Assembly (NCBI GenBank): GCA_964430505.1
Contig: CAYSGH010000019.1
Span: 1 to 61,042 of the forward strand
Length of the DNA stretch: 61,042 nucleotides
Source: UBA6176 sp032119375
Lineage (GTDB): Bacteria > Verrucomicrobiota > Verrucomicrobiia > Limisphaerales > UBA9464
Direction: 5' to 3'
Within the stretch, counting starts at the first letter, position 1, and each line of letters starts with the position of its first letter. A model generated the notes under the pieces. The model was given only the letters and a program-made list of their open reading frames with translations. It did not search any database and was not told the DNA's origin. Positions 1 to 9,324 of this stretch are shown here, piece by piece. The position numbers and the translations under genes are program-made.

Positions 1-223
1 CCGCCGCGTGAGGGCACGCGGCCTACAGACGGACCAACTGCCGTTTCTAGGTTCAGGGCTCATGCCGTTTGGGGTGTCGGGAGCCGGGGCGTTGCCAGGC
101 TGACACGCGGTTGCGCGGTTGGGTCGCCAAGCCCTTGGTCCAAGGGCGCTTGGTGCCATGGCTTCTCGAAACCGCGCGTCTCGGTGATGACGGAGGGTCA
201 CCCACCGACGATGTCGAAGAACG
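1..223. other. Intergenic left edge, no gene seen
   Basis: I find no convincing coding region here; the short open frames on both strands are arginine/proline-rich and look like high-GC noise. Positions 4-20 carry a 17-bp motif (CCGCGTGAGGGCACGCG) that recurs with one mismatch at 47368-47384, also between genes. The region ends at the terminator hairpin of the minus-strand PEP-CTERM gene. Confidence 0.6.
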
Positions 224-259
224 AAAAAAGGGCCGCATCCTTGCGGATGCGACCCTTTC
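224..259 (-). terminator. Intrinsic terminator after the PEP-CTERM gene
   Basis: On the minus strand an 11-bp stem (GGGTCGCATCC with GGATGCGGCCC, including one G:U wobble) closes a short CAA loop and is followed by six T residues. The wobble is only tolerated in minus-strand RNA, which supports that direction. Confidence 0.85.
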
Positions 260-275
260 GGAAGGTCAGTCGTGA

Positions 276-794
276 TTACTTGCGGCGGAACAGGAGCAAG
301 CCACCGAGACCCAGCGCGGCGAGCGCATAGGTGGAGGGCTCCGGAACCACCGACAGCTTGAACGACGGCATCGAGACAGCCAGGGCGGACGGAAGGCCCG
401 GAGGCGTCGCGGTGGAGTCAGACAGCGTGTGGTTGAACGTCACCGAGCCGCTGGTGAGGGCGGAGGCGAAGGTGGCACCCGTGGAGGTGTCCCAAGCGCG
501 AACGGTGATGGACACGTTGCCGCTGGGGACGCCAGCGACGGTAACGGTGCTGCCGCCGGGCTTGAGGAACAAGCCAGCGTTCGCGCCAGTCAGGGGGGCG
601 AAGGGAGCGCCGATCGAGGTCCCGTTCACGAGAATCTCAACGAGATTGCCCGCGCCGATGCCCGTCACGCCGTCCACGCCGAAGATCTTCGGCTTGGCAC
701 CCGAGGCCGTGGAAGCAGTGAACTGCCCCTGAGCCATCACAGAAGCCGTGGCGGCAACCGCCAAGGCCCCAACAACGAATTGGATTTTGTTCAT
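276..794 (-). CDS. PEP-CTERM sorting-domain protein
   Basis: A 172-residue exported protein. Residues 1-22 form a signal peptide (MNKIQFVVGALAVAATASVMAQ). The C-terminus is a textbook PEP-CTERM tail: VPEPSTYALAALG at about 150-162, a hydrophobic segment, and a final FRRK. In known systems this tail is recognised by an exosortase, cleaved, and the protein is placed at the cell surface or in exopolysaccharide. The middle is Gly/Thr/Ser-rich with no recognised domain and is probably beta-rich. The start is ATG at 794, 30 nt after the stop of the upstream secreted-protein gene, so the two are probably co-transcribed and end at the terminator at 224-259. No exosortase gene lies in the window. Family assignment is firm; function is unknown. 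Confidence 0.9.
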   Translation of the reverse strand: MNKIQFVVGALAVAATASVMAQGQFTASTASGAKPKIFGVDGVTGIGAGNLVEILVNGTSIGAPFAPLTGANAGLFLKPGGSTVTVAGVPSGNVSITVRAWDTSTGATFASALTSGSVTFNHTLSDSTATPPGLPSALAVSMPSFKLSVVPEPSTYALAALGLGGLLLFRRK

Positions 795-824
795 AGGTTC
801 TTACTGAGGGTTGTGCCGGTTAAA

Positions 825-1433
825 TCAGTTGATCGTGAACGTGCGCTTCCAGGTCTTGGCAGCGCCGTCATTCGCAACGAAGAACGCGTCACCCACGCCC
901 ACCGTCGGGGCGCCTTCCAACCACGCACCGCCGAGGGCGAGCGAGGAGGAGTAGCCAGCGGCACCGAAGGTGTACACGGTCTCGTCACCCACCGGATACT
1001 CGAGGGCCTCGAGCGTGCCAGCCTGGGGCAGGGCCGAGGAGCGGACGGACAAGCCAGCAGGGATGCTGACGTCCTGACCCACGGCGACCTCGCCAACAAA
1101 CGTGATCTTCACGTCCGTGTCTGCGGGCCCCAGGGCGAAAAAGCCGCCGCCAGGAGCCACCACAACGTCGCCACCCTCGAGCCACTCACCACCGAGAGCG
1201 ATGGAGGCGGACCAACCGGTGGCACCGTAGTGGTACAAGGTGAGGTCCGAGGAGATCTTGATGACCTCGGAAACCTTGTTGCCACCGTTGTTCAGGGGGT
1301 TCGCGATGAGGGCGAACTTGTTCTGGGGCACCGTCTTGTTGACATAGCCCACGATGTTCTTCGAGGTCGTCTGCGCGAGCAGAGAACCACCAACCGCCAT
1401 GGCGGCTGCGAGGAGAAGAGCGTTAGTTCTCAT
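825..1433 (-). CDS. Secreted protein with a two-fold internal repeat
   Basis: A 202-residue protein of unknown function. The frame is open to 1562, but ATG 1433 is chosen because a clean signal peptide (MRTNALLLAAAMAVGGSLLAQ) follows it and a GGAAGAAA Shine-Dalgarno-like stretch lies upstream. The mature part has two similar halves: YGATGWSASIALGGEWLEGG and later FGAAGYSSSLALGGAWLEG, each followed by a Gly-rich FF segment. This suggests a duplicated beta-structured module. It lies directly upstream of the PEP-CTERM gene on the same strand, so a shared surface role is likely but inferred. It has no PEP-CTERM tail of its own. Confidence 0.8.
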   Translation of the reverse strand: MRTNALLLAAAMAVGGSLLAQTTSKNIVGYVNKTVPQNKFALIANPLNNGGNKVSEVIKISSDLTLYHYGATGWSASIALGGEWLEGGDVVVAPGGGFFALGPADTDVKITFVGEVAVGQDVSIPAGLSVRSSALPQAGTLEALEYPVGDETVYTFGAAGYSSSLALGGAWLEGAPTVGVGDAFFVANDGAAKTWKRTFTIN

Positions 1434-1568
1434 GATTGACTGATTTCTTCCGTGTGTACGTGCAGACTGCCCAGAGTGCCATTTCCCGGTCAATGGGTTT
1501 TTTGGAATTTTCTTCATGCACCCTTGACGCACGACTTCCAAGGAAACGGGCTGCAGGGCCACCGACGG

Positions 1569-4500
1569 CTACTTCGTACGCCCGGCCGTCGCGATGTACT
1601 CCAGGATGCCCGCCAGTTCGTCGGCGGGTAGCTGGTCGAATCCCGACGGCATGATCGACTGCTGGGACGATTCGATGCGGGCGATGTCCTTGCGTTGGAT
1701 CGAGTGCTTCATGCCCGTGGTGTCGAGGATGTCCACGCTCGTGGCCGTCTCCGCATCCATGCGTCCGGAGACCGACTCGCCGTCGCGGCGCACCACGGTC
1801 CAAAGGCGGTAGTTGGCCTCCACGGAGCGGTTCGGGTCGATGATCTCCACCAGCAACTCGGCCTTCGGGCGGGCTCCCATGCCCGTCAGGTCCGGACCCA
1901 CGTGCTGGCCGCGCCCGTTGAAGGCATGGCAGACCATGCAGATGGTCTCGAAGGCCTTGCGCCCGCGCTCGACGTCGCCCGTCCGGTTCGCAACCGGCAA
2001 CAGGCGCTGCACCGTTGCCTCCATGTCCGCGCTGGTACGCGTTGCCTTGCGTCCCTCCACCTGGGTCGCCTTCGCGGCCACGGCCTTGTCCGGGTGCCCG
2101 CGCAACTGGTCCCAGTGGTCCCACGCGAGGTCGGATCGGTCGAGGCGCCCGGATTCGACGGCCGCCAGCAGCGTGGAGGCCCATTCGGCGCGGCGGACGA
2201 GCGTTCCGATGGCGGCGCGACGCGCGGCGGGCGTGAGCGAGGGGAACGCGGACAGCAATTCCTCCGCGGTACCGGCGTCCCGGCTCGTGCCGGCCGCCGA
2301 AATGAGGCCGGCCACCAGCGACGGCGGCGTCTGGGGCGTGACCAACGCGAGGATGGCGCGGATGGACTCGCGTCGGTCGTCGAGGGAGACGAGGCGGCGG
2401 GCCAGCGCGATGCGCTCGGGATCGGCCAGCGTGCCGGTCATCTGACCGCGCAAGGCCTTGGCGGTGGATTCCACCAGGGAAGCAAAGATGGCGCGTTGGT
2501 TCCATCGGTCGCCCAGGGCGATCAAGGAGCCTCGGGCCGCGTCATCGAGCCGGGTGGCCAGCCCTTCCAAGGCCTTGCGCTGGGAGTCGCTCAAGGCCGG
2601 CGGGGTGGCGGCGTTCCATCCGGCGACGAACCCGTCCAGGATGGCGGCCACGACGGCGGGTGGGGCTTCCCCCAAGGCCAGGGTGGTCTCGAGGGCCTCC
2701 GCCGGTGCCACGGCGGCCTGGTGCTGGGCAACGGCGCGCAGGACGGTTCGAACGGACTCGGCCACATGGACGCCCCCGGTGGCCTTGGGAGGCTGGATTG
2801 CGGCGCGCAGGAAGCCCCTGTGATGGCGCGCGCCCGCGCTGGTGGCGGCATGGGGGATCCAACGGTCCGACGCGTTGCGTTCCTCGCGCAGGACGTTCCA
2901 CGCGAGCGCCCCGACCGGGTCGGATGCGGGCATCTCGGAGTAGGCGAGCAACGCGGCGAGCCGGACCTGGGCATCGGGGTCCTCCGCGAGCTTCTGGGTT
3001 CCCAAGGCCCCGGACGCGGCGCCATCGCGCGGCAAGGCGGCGATGGCGGCGCGGCGAACGGCGGCGCTGCGGTGGCGGAGCCCGTCCTGGACGGCCTTCC
3101 GGCCGTCGGGCTGCGTCTGGGCCCCGAGCCCGGCGAGGGTCCAGAGGGCATGTTGCGCGCCGACGTTGAGCCCGACGGGATCGACGGAGGCGTCGCGGAC
3201 GAGGCGAGCGAGTGCGGGGACGACGGAGGGGTCCGCCCGTTCGACGAGGAGGCGCTGGGCGTGGAGGCGCCAGAGTTGGTTGTCGTTGCGGAGGGCCTGG
3301 ACCAGGGCGGCCGGGCTGGCCTTGGAGAGGTCGAGGGGCGCGACCTTGCGGGCCTTGTCCCACGCGACGCGGTAGATGCGGCCGTGGCGCTTGTCACGGA
3401 GGGGGGTCTCGTAGGCGTTGCCCTTGCCGTTCTTGAAGCCATGGGGGGTGGGGTTGTGCTGGATGATGTAGTTGTACCAATCCAGCACCCACACCGCGCC
3501 GTCGGGGCCGACCTCGGCCATGATGGGGGCGCACCATTCGTCGGAGGAGGCGAGGAAGCTCTTTTGGTTGCGGGCGACGAAGTCAGCCCCCTGGGCCTCG
3601 AGGCGGAAGAGGCCGAGGAGGTGGCCGGTGGGCTCGGCAACGAAGGCGGAGCGGTTCCAGTGCTCGGCGGGGAAGTTGCGGGCCGTGTAGAGGGCGTGTC
3701 CGGCGCCGGCGGTGTAGCGGCCGTGGGCATCGACCTGCCGGACGTCGGTCGTGACGGGGTAGAAGTCCTGCTTGTCGGCGATGGATTCCATGCGGCTGGC
3801 GGTCCAGCCGGAGACGGCCTCGTAGTACCGGTTGGGCACGGCCATGTACCACGAGGCGTTGTTGTTGGCGGTGGAACCAAAGACGGTTCCCTCCTCGCTG
3901 AAGCCAAGGCCCCAGGTGTTGTTGTTGCTGGAGCGGACGAACTCCAACTCGGAGCCGTCGGGGCGGAACCGGTACACGCCCATTCCGAACTTGATGCGCC
4001 TGCCGTTGACCTCGCCATCGAAGCCGCTGTAGCCGACGACGCCCCAGATCCAGTTGTCGGGGCCGTAACGGAGGTTGGAGGCGGTGGCGTGCGTGTCACC
4101 CATGCCCCATCCGCTGAACAACACGACGCGCTCGTCGGCCTTGCCGTCGCCGTCCTGGTCACGGAGGAACAACGTGCGGCCGTTCTCGACGACGATGAGC
4201 CCGCCGCGCGCGAAGACCATCCCGGTTGGGATGCTCAGCCCCTCGGCGAACACGGTGAAGCGGTCGGCCTTGCCGTCGCCGTTGGTGTCCTCGCACACCT
4301 TGATGCGGTCGCGCCCCTTGTCCTTCGGCTGAAGCTCGTTGGGATAGTCCACCGTCTCGGCGATCCACAGCCGGCCGCGCTCGTCCCATGCCATGCAGAT
4401 GGGCTTGAGGATTTCGGGCTCGGCCGCCCATAGCGTGGCCGTGAACCCGGGCAGGGTGACCAGGTGCTGGGCGGAGTCGGCGGGGGCCATGGGAAGCTGC

Positions 4501-4730
4501 ATGCGGGAGATGGCCTCGCCTTGGGTGCCCCATCGCTTGCCCTCCAGGTAATTGGGGATGGGGGCGGGCGAGTTGGTGTACTGCAACGCCGGCGGGCTCG
4601 CGTGCGGCTTGAGGTTGGACTCGGCGGACGTGCCGGCGCGCGCGACGGCGGATGCGGCCATCGACAACGCGGCAAGCACGGCCCATCGGATGGCGTGGCT
4701 TCCAATGCCAGGACGGGGGACATCGTTCAT
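1569..4730 (-). CDS. PVC-type secreted dehydrogenase/heme protein (propeller, HEAT-like region, CxxCH domain)
   Basis: A 1053-residue exported protein with the architecture typical of Verrucomicrobiota and Planctomycetota. A signal peptide lies at about 15-33. A 'membrane-bound dehydrogenase' beta-propeller spans about 85-460, with repeated DTNGDGKADRF and DQDGDGKADERV calcium-type loops and the stretch GRLWIAETVDYPNELQ. An Ala/Leu-rich HEAT-like region spans about 470-880. The C-terminal heme-binding domain has CMVCH at 931-935 followed by GQHVGPDLTGMG. Homologues are thought to be periplasmic electron-transfer or sugar-dehydrogenase-like proteins, but substrates are mostly unknown. The frame is open to 5081; ATG 4730 is chosen because the signal peptide begins there and the extension would run back through the cysteine synthase terminator. 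Family is clear; substrate cannot be inferred. Confidence 0.93.
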   Translation of the reverse strand: MNDVPRPGIGSHAIRWAVLAALSMAASAVARAGTSAESNLKPHASPPALQYTNSPAPIPNYLEGKRWGTQGEAISRMQLPMAPADSAQHLVTLPGFTATLWAAEPEILKPICMAWDERGRLWIAETVDYPNELQPKDKGRDRIKVCEDTNGDGKADRFTVFAEGLSIPTGMVFARGGLIVVENGRTLFLRDQDGDGKADERVVLFSGWGMGDTHATASNLRYGPDNWIWGVVGYSGFDGEVNGRRIKFGMGVYRFRPDGSELEFVRSSNNNTWGLGFSEEGTVFGSTANNNASWYMAVPNRYYEAVSGWTASRMESIADKQDFYPVTTDVRQVDAHGRYTAGAGHALYTARNFPAEHWNRSAFVAEPTGHLLGLFRLEAQGADFVARNQKSFLASSDEWCAPIMAEVGPDGAVWVLDWYNYIIQHNPTPHGFKNGKGNAYETPLRDKRHGRIYRVAWDKARKVAPLDLSKASPAALVQALRNDNQLWRLHAQRLLVERADPSVVPALARLVRDASVDPVGLNVGAQHALWTLAGLGAQTQPDGRKAVQDGLRHRSAAVRRAAIAALPRDGAASGALGTQKLAEDPDAQVRLAALLAYSEMPASDPVGALAWNVLREERNASDRWIPHAATSAGARHHRGFLRAAIQPPKATGGVHVAESVRTVLRAVAQHQAAVAPAEALETTLALGEAPPAVVAAILDGFVAGWNAATPPALSDSQRKALEGLATRLDDAARGSLIALGDRWNQRAIFASLVESTAKALRGQMTGTLADPERIALARRLVSLDDRRESIRAILALVTPQTPPSLVAGLISAAGTSRDAGTAEELLSAFPSLTPAARRAAIGTLVRRAEWASTLLAAVESGRLDRSDLAWDHWDQLRGHPDKAVAAKATQVEGRKATRTSADMEATVQRLLPVANRTGDVERGRKAFETICMVCHAFNGRGQHVGPDLTGMGARPKAELLVEIIDPNRSVEANYRLWTVVRRDGESVSGRMDAETATSVDILDTTGMKHSIQRKDIARIESSQQSIMPSGFDQLPADELAGILEYIATAGRTK

Positions 4731-4770
4731 GGGGAAACGTTGCCACGGGGCGCCGTCGCGCTTGAACGGA

Positions 4771-4805
4771 AAAGAAAGGGCCGCAGGCGTGGAATCCTGC
4801 GGCCC
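4771..4805 (-). terminator. Intrinsic terminator after cysteine synthase
   Basis: A perfect 10-bp stem (GGGCCGCAGG / CCTGCGGCCC) with an 8-nt loop. On the minus strand it is followed by TTTCTTTTCC. It separates cysK from the downstream PVC heme protein gene. Confidence 0.85.
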
Positions 4806-4852
4806 TGCGAAATGGGAGCCGGGGGCATCCCCAGCTCCACGAGACCTCGATG

Positions 4853-5848
4853 TCAGCCCCCGACCTCGGCCCGCGCCTCGGCGGCGAGGGCGGTGGAGAG
4901 GTACCGCTCGCCGGTGGAGCAGGCGACGGTGACGATGGTCTTGCCCTTGTTTTCGGGGCGCTTGGCCACCTGGATGGCGGCCCAGACGTTCGCGCCGGAG
5001 GAAATGCCACCGAGGATGCCCTCCTCCTTGGCGAGGCGGCGGGCCATGGCGAAGGCGTCGTCGTTGGTGACGGTGACGCACTCGACGATCTGGGCCTCGC
5101 CGGAGTCGGACTTGAGATGGAGGTTGCGGGGGACGAACCCGGCCCCGGTGCCCTGGATCTTGTGGGGGCCGGGCTTCACGGGCTGGCCCGAGAGCGTCTG
5201 GGTGATGACGGGCGAGTCGGCGGGCTCGACGGCGATGGCCTGGAAGCCGGGCTTGCGGGCGCGCAGGACCTCGGTGCAGCCGGTGATGGTGCCGCCGGTG
5301 CCCACGGCCGCGACGACGATGTCCACGGCGCCGTCGGTGTCCTCCCAGATTTCCTCCGCCGTGGTGCGGCGATGGACGGCGGGGTTGGCCTCGTTCTCGA
5401 ACTGCTGGGGAATCCAGGAGTTGGGGGTTTCACGGGCCAGTTGCTCGGCGCGGGCAATGGCTCCCCGCATGCCCTCGGATCCGGGCGTGAGGACGAGCTT
5501 GGCCCCGAGCAACGCCAGCAGCGTGCGCCGCTCCAGCGACATGGTCTCGGGCATGGTCAGGATGAGCTTGTAGCCCTTGGCGGCGGCCACGAAGGCCAGC
5601 GCGATGCCCGTGTTGCCGGACGTGGGCTCGATGATGACCGTGTCGGACTTCAGCACGCCGCGCTTCTCCGCGTCCTCGATCATGGCCATCCCGATACGGT
5701 CCTTGACGGATCCCAGCGGGTTGAAGAACTCGCACTTGAGGAGGATTTGGGTGGACGGATCGACGCCGAAGGAGGCGGGGATGCGGTTGAGACGGACCAA
5801 CGGGGTGCGCCCGACGGTCTCCACGATGTTGTTGTAGATGCGGCCCAT
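4853..5848 (-). CDS. cysK: Cysteine synthase A (O-acetylserine sulfhydrylase)
   Basis: A 331-residue PLP enzyme of fold type II that makes L-cysteine from O-acetylserine and sulfide in the cytoplasm. The N-terminal signature GRTPLVRLNRI is present. The PLP lysine is K49 in NPLGSVKDR, the substrate/phosphate loop TSGNTG is at 76-81, and a Gly-rich GTGGTITG loop follows later. Length fits CysK (310-330). The frame is open to 5929, but ATG 5848 (MGRIYNNIVETVGRTPL) matches the usual family start. It is transcribed alone, with its own downstream terminator. Confusion with cystathionine beta-synthase is unlikely because the C-terminal CBS domains are absent. Confidence 0.96.
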   Translation of the reverse strand: MGRIYNNIVETVGRTPLVRLNRIPASFGVDPSTQILLKCEFFNPLGSVKDRIGMAMIEDAEKRGVLKSDTVIIEPTSGNTGIALAFVAAAKGYKLILTMPETMSLERRTLLALLGAKLVLTPGSEGMRGAIARAEQLARETPNSWIPQQFENEANPAVHRRTTAEEIWEDTDGAVDIVVAAVGTGGTITGCTEVLRARKPGFQAIAVEPADSPVITQTLSGQPVKPGPHKIQGTGAGFVPRNLHLKSDSGEAQIVECVTVTNDDAFAMARRLAKEEGILGGISSGANVWAAIQVAKRPENKGKTIVTVACSTGERYLSTALAAEARAEVGG

Positions 5849-6014
5849 GGCTTGAAGGCGTTGCGCTTGTTTCACGCCAACGCTGCAAATCCCGGCGCGG
5901 GTAGGCAAGCACCCCTTTCGCCACGGCAAGCGCCTTCAGGCGATGCACGCAACGGTCCAAGCACAGGGATTCCAGCGTTGCCATTCGGCGCGCGACGACA
6001 TGGGATGCCCACGC

Positions 6015-9000
6015 ATGGGGGACGCATTTCATCCGGCACGGTCGTCAACGAGGCCGGCCACCAACACTTCGGCCCGCCGCGTCGCCGCGCGGAACGGGAT
6101 CCTTGCGGGCATGGTCGCGGCCCTGGCGGCCTCCCCTGCCCTGCACGCGCAGGCCACCCTCCAGCTCGATCCCGACTCGCTGCGCGTGGAACCGGACGCC
6201 ATCTCCTTCCAGTTCGAGGCGTCGTTCGGAGTCGTGTCCGACTTCGACGTGGAGCAGGCCGACGCGCTCGGCGCGCCGTGGAATGTCCCGCAGCCGGCCC
6301 GCGTCGATGCGGTCACCGAGGGCATCTTCCGGGCCACCATCCCAGGCAACGGGGCGGTGCAACGATGGTTTCGCGTCCGCTCGCGCGCCGTGCCTCCGCT
6401 GGGTCCCGCGCCGGTGATCAACGAGGTCATGCTGGACAACGACTCCGCCCAGGCGGCCTTGCCCGGGCGTTTCTGGGACTGGGTCGAGCTCTACAACCCG
6501 GACGACGAGGCCATCGACCTCACGGGCTGGACGCTGGCCAACGAACGCGAGCCCTCGGCGCCGCCGGCAATGCTGCCGAGGGTCGTGGTGCAACCCGGCA
6601 CGCATCTCCTCCTGTGGTCCACGGACGAGGCCCAATCGTTGCCACCGGGGACCGTGGGCGTCCCCGTCCCGTTGTCCTCCGGCGGCGCGTCGCTGGTGTT
6701 GAGGGATCGGCTGGGACGCGAGGCGGGGCGGGCCGAAATCCCGCCGCTGGGCCCGAACCAATCCTTGGGAAGGACGCCGGACGGCGCGGACGCGTGGCGC
6801 GTGTTCGACGCCGCCGGGGGCACGCCGGGGCGCACGAACGGGCCCTCGTTGGCGACGGTGGTGGTGGAGCAGCCTCGCGTGTCGCCGCCGGGCGGCCTCC
6901 ATGCCGGGCCGGTGGACGTCGTGCTCGGGGTCCCGCCCGGCGCGACGGCGGTGGCGTACACCCTGGATGGGTCGCCCGCCCATGCGGGCGCGACGCGGGC
7001 GACCGGCCCCATCCGCCTGACCCGCAGCACGGCCGTGCGCGCCGTGGCCCTCGACGCGGCCGGACGCGCCAGCCGCGAGGTCGTGCACACCTACCTGATG
7101 GGCGTCACGACGCGCCTGCCCGTCGTCGCCATCGCGGCGTCCCCCACCAACTTCGACTTCCGCACCGGCTACCTCGTCGGCATGGGCACCGGCGTCCTCG
7201 GCGCCGGCAACCAGGTGCTGGCCAACTTCCCGTTCGACCCCTCGAACGCGTGGAAGGACCGCGAGGCCGCCGTGCATGTCGAGTTCATCGAGCCCGGCGG
7301 CGCCGTCGCGATCCGGCAACATGCCGGGATGAAGGTCCACGGCGGCTGGGGCTCGCGCGGCTACCCGCAGAAGTCCTTCGCGCTGTTCGCGCGCCGCAAG
7401 TACGGGTCCGGCTCGTTCGACCACGAGGTGTTCCCGGGCCTGGGCGTGACGTCCTTCGAGTCGTTGGTCCTGCGCAATTCGGGCAACGACAACCAAAGCA
7501 CGCACCAGACCGCGCCCCGGCCGCCGATCACGCAGCTCGGGCCCACGACGAGCTGGGGCAGCTACTTCGTGCGCGGCAACTTCACGCTCATGCGCGACGC
7601 GCTGCTGCAATCCCTGCTGGCCGACACGGGGCTGGACACGCAGGCGTACCGGCCGGCCGTGCTCTACGTGAACGGCGAATACTGGGGGATTCACAACCTC
7701 CGCGAGAAGACCTCGGAACATCAGGTGCGTTCCCACCATGAGCTGCCCAAGGGTTCCATCGACCTCATCGAGGGCTACGGCACGGCGCGGGCGGGGACGG
7801 CCAACGCCTACGTCGCGCTCCGCGACTACCTCAACGTGAACGGCGTCGCCGACGCCTCGCGCTACCAGTTCGTCACGAGCACCTACCTCGATGTGGACAA
7901 CTTCATCGACTACCACCTCGCCGTCATCGCCTTCCAAAACTTCGACATCGGCAACATCAAGAGCTGGCGGCCGCGCACGCCCAAGGGACGGTTCCGCTGG
8001 GTCGTCTATGACCAGGACTACGGCTTCGGGCTGTGGCCCGAGTCCGTCTATCCGGCGGCCATGGCGCGGGACTACGCCGACTACTCGAACATGTTCCGGT
8101 TCGCGACGGCGGGCACGGGCACGAGCACGTCATGGCCGAACGGCGGCGGCCGCACGCTGATGTTGCGGCGCATGCTGGCCAACGCCGAGTTCAAGGAACG
8201 CTTCATCCGGCGCTGCGCCGACCTCCTCAACTCCGCCCTGCGCGAGGAACGCGTGGACGCCGCCATCCGCGACCTGTCCGCCGTGATCCGGCCGGAGATT
8301 CCCGCGCACCTCGAGCGCTGGGGCTGGCCCTCGCTGCTCCAACGGGGGTTCGGTCTCCCCCACCAACGCGAGCCGAACCCGTTCACCGCCCAGCTCTGGG
8401 AAACCCACGTCGCCTCCATGGCCGCCTTCGGGTCCGCACGGCCCGGCCAGCTCCGCGCCCAATGCATCAGCCACTTCGGCCTGAAGGGCGGCCTCGGGAC
8501 GCTCCAGGTGCGCGTGGCGGGCGCGGGGCGCGTCCGGGTCAACACGCTCCGGCCCTCCGCCTACCCGTGGACGGGCATCTACTTCGGGGACTACGCCACC
8601 ACGCTCCGCGCCGCGCCCGAGCCCGGCCATCGCTTCGCGGGCTGGACGTTGCCAGGCGGCGTCACCCATGCCGCACCCCGCATCGACCGCATCGTGGGCA
8701 GCAACGCCGTGGAGGTTGTCACCGCCCAATTCGAGCCCATCGCCTCCCCGGTCGTGCCGCCCGTGCGCCTGGTCCTTTCGGAGATCAACTACCATGCGCC
8801 CGACGACCTCGATGCCGGAGACTGGGTGGAGGTGTTCAATCCCAACGCCATGGCCGTGTCGCTCGGGGGGTGGTCCCTGCGCGATGGCAGCAACAACGGC
8901 GTGCTGTACCTGCCGGACGTGGCGCTGGCGGCGGGCGCCCGATGCGTCGTGGCACGCAACCGGGCCAAGTTCCAACTCGCGTTCCCCAACGGCGTCGATC

Positions 9001-9230
9001 CCGTCGCGGAATTGACCTTCGGGTTGGACAATGGCGGCGACTCCCTTCGGCTCTTGGATCCGACGGGCGTGCTGGTGGAATCGGTCACCTACGACGACGC
9101 GGCCCCATGGCCCGTATCGGCCGATGGCGGCGGGAGCACGTTGCAGCGGGTGGACGCGGGGTTGCCGGCGGGGCTGGCTTCGAGTTGGAGGGCATCGACG
9201 ACAAAGGGAGGGACGCCGGGGGGACCGTGA
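6015..9230 (+). CDS. Secreted lamin-tail-domain and CotH-kinase-like protein
   Basis: About 1071 residues. The signal peptide core is GILAGMVAALAASPALHAQ. Domains in order: lamin-tail domain (about 130-270, VINEVMLDN...WDWVELYNPDDEAIDLTGW), a chitobiase-type C-terminal segment (about 286-362, VAYTLDGSPAHAG), a CotH-like region (about 368-780, with HGGWGSRGYPQKSFALF and the acidic motif VVYDQDYGFGLW), and a second lamin-tail domain near the C-terminus (LSEINYHAPDDLDAGDWVEV). Spore-coat CotH phosphorylates other secreted proteins; whether this homologue is an active kinase is not known. The start is uncertain: ATG 6015 is chosen, with 6000 and 5943 possible, and there is no clear ribosome-binding site. 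It is the only plus-strand gene in the first 22 kb and is convergent with the next gene. Confidence 0.88.
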   Translation: MGDAFHPARSSTRPATNTSARRVAARNGILAGMVAALAASPALHAQATLQLDPDSLRVEPDAISFQFEASFGVVSDFDVEQADALGAPWNVPQPARVDAVTEGIFRATIPGNGAVQRWFRVRSRAVPPLGPAPVINEVMLDNDSAQAALPGRFWDWVELYNPDDEAIDLTGWTLANEREPSAPPAMLPRVVVQPGTHLLLWSTDEAQSLPPGTVGVPVPLSSGGASLVLRDRLGREAGRAEIPPLGPNQSLGRTPDGADAWRVFDAAGGTPGRTNGPSLATVVVEQPRVSPPGGLHAGPVDVVLGVPPGATAVAYTLDGSPAHAGATRATGPIRLTRSTAVRAVALDAAGRASREVVHTYLMGVTTRLPVVAIAASPTNFDFRTGYLVGMGTGVLGAGNQVLANFPFDPSNAWKDREAAVHVEFIEPGGAVAIRQHAGMKVHGGWGSRGYPQKSFALFARRKYGSGSFDHEVFPGLGVTSFESLVLRNSGNDNQSTHQTAPRPPITQLGPTTSWGSYFVRGNFTLMRDALLQSLLADTGLDTQAYRPAVLYVNGEYWGIHNLREKTSEHQVRSHHELPKGSIDLIEGYGTARAGTANAYVALRDYLNVNGVADASRYQFVTSTYLDVDNFIDYHLAVIAFQNFDIGNIKSWRPRTPKGRFRWVVYDQDYGFGLWPESVYPAAMARDYADYSNMFRFATAGTGTSTSWPNGGGRTLMLRRMLANAEFKERFIRRCADLLNSALREERVDAAIRDLSAVIRPEIPAHLERWGWPSLLQRGFGLPHQREPNPFTAQLWETHVASMAAFGSARPGQLRAQCISHFGLKGGLGTLQVRVAGAGRVRVNTLRPSAYPWTGIYFGDYATTLRAAPEPGHRFAGWTLPGGVTHAAPRIDRIVGSNAVEVVTAQFEPIASPVVPPVRLVLSEINYHAPDDLDAGDWVEVFNPNAMAVSLGGWSLRDGSNNGVLYLPDVALAAGARCVVARNRAKFQLAFPNGVDPVAELTFGLDNGGDSLRLLDPTGVLVESVTYDDAAPWPVSADGGGSTLQRVDAGLPAGLASSWRASTTKGGTPGGP

Positions 9231-9256
9231 AGCGGTCCGCGGCTTCCTTGCGTGGC

Positions 9257-9291
9257 AAAAAAGGCCGGGCCCCCAGTGTGGAGGCCCGGCC
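9257..9291 (-). terminator. Intrinsic terminator between convergent secreted-protein genes
   Basis: A perfect 9-bp stem (GGCCGGGCC / GGCCCGGCC) is followed on the minus strand by six T residues. It terminates the minus-strand Ig-domain gene and may slow read-through from the plus-strand gene ending at 9230. Confidence 0.85.
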
Positions 9292-9324
9292 CGAGCATGG
9301 CGGCCCTAGATGGCCGTGAACCGG

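Noticed and set aside
69..275. Short plus-strand open frame at the left edge
   Set aside because: It runs through the terminator hairpin and has no motif or ribosome-binding site.
4731..5081. N-terminal extension of the PVC heme protein
   Set aside because: It overlaps the cysteine synthase gene and its terminator; the signal peptide starts at ATG 4730.
5943..6014. Upstream start of the CotH-like protein at 5943
   Set aside because: It would add a polar leader before the signal peptide and has no ribosome-binding site; 6015 is preferred, though this is not certain.
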